DNA from: Atopobium sp. UBA6362
Lineage (GTDB): Bacteria; Actinomycetota; Coriobacteriia; Coriobacteriales; Atopobiaceae
Direction: 5' to 3'
Length of the DNA: 15,140 bases
NCBI GenBank assembly: GCA_002440065.1
Contig: DJRK01000062.1
Span: 5,165-20,304 of the forward strand
Made by a program: the position numbers and the translations under genes. Of this stretch, positions 12,991 through 15,140 are shown one piece after another (the stretch's first letter is position 1; each line of letters starts with the position of its first letter). Below the pieces are notes generated by a model. The model did no database searches and had not been told where the DNA came from. It saw only the letters and a program-made list of their open reading frames with translations.

Positions 12991-14961
12991 ATGAAGAGAC
13001 GTGTCTACGCCCCCAGCTTCGCCTCTGTGCTTCTCGCCGCCGTTACGTTTGCGATTCTCGCATTCTTCGTCATGCCAACGAGTTCCTATGCGCGCGAGTA
13101 CTCGATTGACCAGGTCGACATCGATGCCACGGTTTCATCGGATGGTGCGCTGAGGGTCGTAGAGACGCGGACGTTCAACTTCGACGGAAGCTTCAACGGC
13201 GTCTATTGGGACATTCCTACGGGCCACAACTCGACCAACGGGAAGGACGTGTCCGTCTCCGTCTTGGAGGCCGGTGAGGGGGATGTCTCAGAAATAAGCG
13301 ACTTCGTGGAGTCTGATTCGGGAAGTAACGGCTCCTATGAGGTGTCCGACTACGGAAACGTGCTGAGGCTGAAGATCTACTCCCGTCACGAGGACGAAAA
13401 GGCCAAGTTCACCATTGCCTACGAGGCGAGGGGAATCACGACTCGCTGGGATGATGTTTCGGAGCTGTACTGGAAGTTCGTGTCGGACGGGTGGGACGTA
13501 GAGTCGCGCAACGTGACCTGCACGCTTCATCTCCCGGTCCCTGCGTCTGAATCGGTGACGCCGGGCGATAACGTGAGGGCTTGGGGCCATGGTCCTCTCG
13601 ATGCCACTGTGGCGTTCGATGGCAACGACGTCGTGTTTGCCGTTCCGGGGGTGGGGACCGATGAGTTCGCGGAAATGAGAATAGCGTTTCCCACTACATG
13701 GCTTGCTGATTGCGAGACGACTCCCGGCAATGCCCTGAGCTCGATTCTGGACGAGGAGCAGCAGTGGGCCGACGAGGCGAACGCTAAGCGCCAACGTGCT
13801 CGTTTGGGCATGGGGATTGCTTACGGGGTGCTCGTCCTTCTGGGCATTGGAACCGTGCTCGCAACGTTCTTTATTAGGAGAAGTTACAAAGAGAGGACCC
13901 GTCCCCAATTCCAGGATGACTACTTCCGCGATGTGCCGACGAGCGATCATCCTGCGGTGTTGGGCGCTTTGTACAACGGGGGAGAGGTCGAAGGCAAAGA
14001 CCTGACGGCGACGCTTATGCGTCTAACCGACGCCGGAAAGATCAAGCTCGATAAGGTAAAGCTCCGCAAACAAGGCTTCCTCGGGGAGAAGGTCTCGGAG
14101 GATTATCGCATTACGCGATTGGCTTCCGTGGCACCCTCCTCGAGCTTTGCCGAGAACCCCAAGGCCGAGAAAATCGATGACCGGACCCTCAAGTTCCTCT
14201 TCCGTGACGTGGCCGATTCAGATAACGCTCCGGGCTCAGAGCTCTATTTCAGGCAGTTCGAGAAGGCGGCGAAAGAAGACGCCGAGGGCTACGACCGCGC
14301 TTGGAACAAGTGGGCGGGCACCGTCTCGGCTCAGTATGAGGATCGTTTTGGGGGCAACGGCAAGGGCGGCTCGGGTAAGGGTTTGTTGATCGCCTTGGGA
14401 GTTCTGGACTGTGTCGCGGCCGTGGTGGCCCTCCTCGTCCTTTTGATTGTTCTCGAAGCGCCGTTGCTACCGGCAATCGGCCTTCCGGTCGCTCTTGCCA
14501 TTGTTGCTGCGATCGCCTTTGTGTTTGCGGCGGGAATGAAAGACCTTAACGCCGAGGGCATCGAAGTCAAAGCTCGGCTTGAGGCGCTTCGTCGTTGGCT
14601 CAAGGAGTTTACGCGCCTTGGTGAGGCGGTCCCCGAGGACGTGGTGCTCTGGAACCGCTTGCTCGTGATGGCCGTTGTCCTAGGCGTTGCCGAGGAAGTT
14701 ATCGAGCAGCTGAAGGTTGCAATGCCTCAAATCCTTGATGACCCCACGTTCATGCCTTGCTATGGCTGGTACGGCTATGGATATGGGCCGGGGCATCATC
14801 GCCCGTTCGATGCCTTCGAGAAGAACCTTGACTCTGCACACCATGTGTCTGCGGCGGCGCTTGCGGCTTCTTCCGACAGCTCGGGCGGCGGCGGGGGCGG
14901 CGGCTTCTCCGGCGGCGGAGGCGGCGGCTTCGGCGGCAGGGGCGGCGGAGGCGCATTCTGA
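12991..14961 (+). CDS. DUF2207 membrane protein with glycine-rich C-terminus
   Basis: A 656-aa protein. Signal peptide 1-34 (hydrophobic 11-28, probable cleavage after S-S-Y-A). The extracellular domain (about 36-270) opens with I-D-Q-V-D-I-D-A-T-V-S-S-D-G-A-L-R-V-V-E (39-58), the start of DUF2207, and keeps the G-V-Y-W-D-I-P (70-76) segment. A transmembrane helix follows (273-296), then a cytoplasmic region with the P-A-V-L-G-A-L-Y-N-G-G (321-331) and L-T-A-T-L-M-R-L (338-345) segments of the family. Two more helices lie at 463-488 and 491-514. A Trp/Arg-rich helix (530-545) and a Tyr/Gly loop (590-601) precede a poly-glycine tail (632-656). This architecture is common for DUF2207 proteins, whose function is unknown. 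It appears to be transcribed separately from the pilus operon. Confidence 0.9.
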   Translation: MKRRVYAPSFASVLLAAVTFAILAFFVMPTSSYAREYSIDQVDIDATVSSDGALRVVETRTFNFDGSFNGVYWDIPTGHNSTNGKDVSVSVLEAGEGDVSEISDFVESDSGSNGSYEVSDYGNVLRLKIYSRHEDEKAKFTIAYEARGITTRWDDVSELYWKFVSDGWDVESRNVTCTLHLPVPASESVTPGDNVRAWGHGPLDATVAFDGNDVVFAVPGVGTDEFAEMRIAFPTTWLADCETTPGNALSSILDEEQQWADEANAKRQRARLGMGIAYGVLVLLGIGTVLATFFIRRSYKERTRPQFQDDYFRDVPTSDHPAVLGALYNGGEVEGKDLTATLMRLTDAGKIKLDKVKLRKQGFLGEKVSEDYRITRLASVAPSSSFAENPKAEKIDDRTLKFLFRDVADSDNAPGSELYFRQFEKAAKEDAEGYDRAWNKWAGTVSAQYEDRFGGNGKGGSGKGLLIALGVLDCVAAVVALLVLLIVLEAPLLPAIGLPVALAIVAAIAFVFAAGMKDLNAEGIEVKARLEALRRWLKEFTRLGEAVPEDVVLWNRLLVMAVVLGVAEEVIEQLKVAMPQILDDPTFMPCYGWYGYGYGPGHHRPFDAFEKNLDSAHHVSAAALAASSDSSGGGGGGGFSGGGGGGFGGRGGGGAF

Positions 14962-15026
14962 TCACGGGTGCTCCCCGATTGGGCCTGTTTTTGCGGGTTG
15001 CCTTGCTGTGGCTTGAGGCGACTGGA

Positions 15027-15044
15027 ACTTTTTTTCAAAAAAGT
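15027..15044 (+). promoter_or_regulatory. AT-rich UP-like element upstream of the tRNA promoter
   Basis: A run of seven T's, one C, then six A's, flanked by AC and GT, forms a near-perfect inverted repeat in otherwise GC-rich DNA. It ends three bases before the -35 hexamer. A/T tracts in this place fit an UP element that strengthens stable-RNA promoters. It could also form a short hairpin ending upstream transcription, but the loop would be only about two bases. Confidence 0.45.
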
Positions 15045-15047
15045 GCT

Positions 15048-15075
15048 TTGACTCGTCCAAAAGGTTTGCTATAGT
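15048..15075 (+). promoter_or_regulatory. Promoter of tRNA-Phe
   Basis: TTGACT (15048-15053, five of six to consensus) and TATAGT (15070-15075, five of six) are separated by 16 bp. The first tRNA base lies 18 bases after the -10 box, leaving room for a short 5' leader. Confidence 0.75.
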
Positions 15076-15092
15076 AATCCCCGCACCGAAAC

Positions 15093-15140
15093 GGCTGGGT
15101 AGCTCAGTTGGTAGAGCAGGGGACTGAAAATCCCCGTGTC
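15093..15140 (+). tRNA. tRNA-Phe (GAA), 5' part
   Basis: The window ends inside this gene. Visible parts are the acceptor strand GGCTGGG, a D-arm with GCTC/GAGC stem, and an anticodon arm GGGGA/TCCCC around the loop CTGAAAA. The anticodon is GAA at 15126-15128, reading Phe codons, with A at position 37. The variable region begins (GTGTC), and the T-arm and 3' acceptor strand lie beyond the window. Confidence 0.95.

Noticed and set aside
14882..14958. GGC-rich tandem repeat at the end of the DUF2207 gene
   Set aside because: It is the coding sequence of a glycine-rich tail common in this family, not an independent repeat element.
14965..14992. Possible terminator after the DUF2207 gene
   Set aside because: A T5 run is present (14988-14992), but the candidate stems (CCC/GGG or CGGG/CCCG) are only 3-4 bp and mutually exclusive.
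1..15140. CRISPR arrays, insertion sequences, prophage or integration scars
   Set aside because: No spaced repeats, transposase or integrase genes, or duplicated att-like ends were seen; the tRNA gene is cut by the window end, so an att site in its 3' part cannot be judged.

Overview
The window is GC-rich, densely packed, and almost entirely on the + strand. Genes are joined by ATGA/GTGA overlaps or gaps of a few bases. Codon usage, the lack of an outer-membrane secretin in the pilus locus, and the general character of the proteins suggest a monoderm actinobacterium. My best guess is Coriobacteriia (Collinsella-like). That is inference from general resemblance, not a database match.

Region 1 (1-2724): the C-terminal part of a P-type (P2A, Ca2+-type) ATPase that enters from the left edge. 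Ten bases later comes rsgA, a ribosome-assembly GTPase, followed by a hairpin that looks like a terminator. Region 2 (about 2725-2996): a non-coding stretch with an elaborate inverted/direct repeat and a possible -10 box, likely the control region of the next operon.

Region 3 (2997-12871): a Flp/Tad pilus operon of 13 tightly spaced genes. In order they are a CpaB-like SAF protein, a TadZ/CpaE-like ATPase, the TadA/CpaF secretion ATPase, TadB and TadC platform proteins, the Flp pilin, an unrecognised membrane-anchored extracellular protein, a short TadE-like pseudopilin, a TadE protein, a very large TadG-like protein, a third TadE-like pseudopilin, a DUF192 protein, and a zinc-ribbon + FHA protein. 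TadA should power pilin assembly on the TadB/TadC platform, with TadZ positioning the machine. Flp should form the fibre, with the TadE/TadG-like proteins as minor components. The FHA protein suggests Ser/Thr-kinase input. No TadV/CpaA prepilin peptidase is present, although four products carry the same G|Q-x-x-x-E processing signature.

Region 4 (12872-15140): a separate gene for a large DUF2207 membrane protein with a glycine-rich tail. It is followed by an AT-rich UP-like element, a strong promoter, and the first 48 bases of tRNA-Phe(GAA), cut by the window end.

The less ordinary signals are the FHA protein with a GarA-like T-T motif, a Cys/His cluster inside the TadG-like protein, the unknown secreted protein after flp, and the repeat-rich control region.
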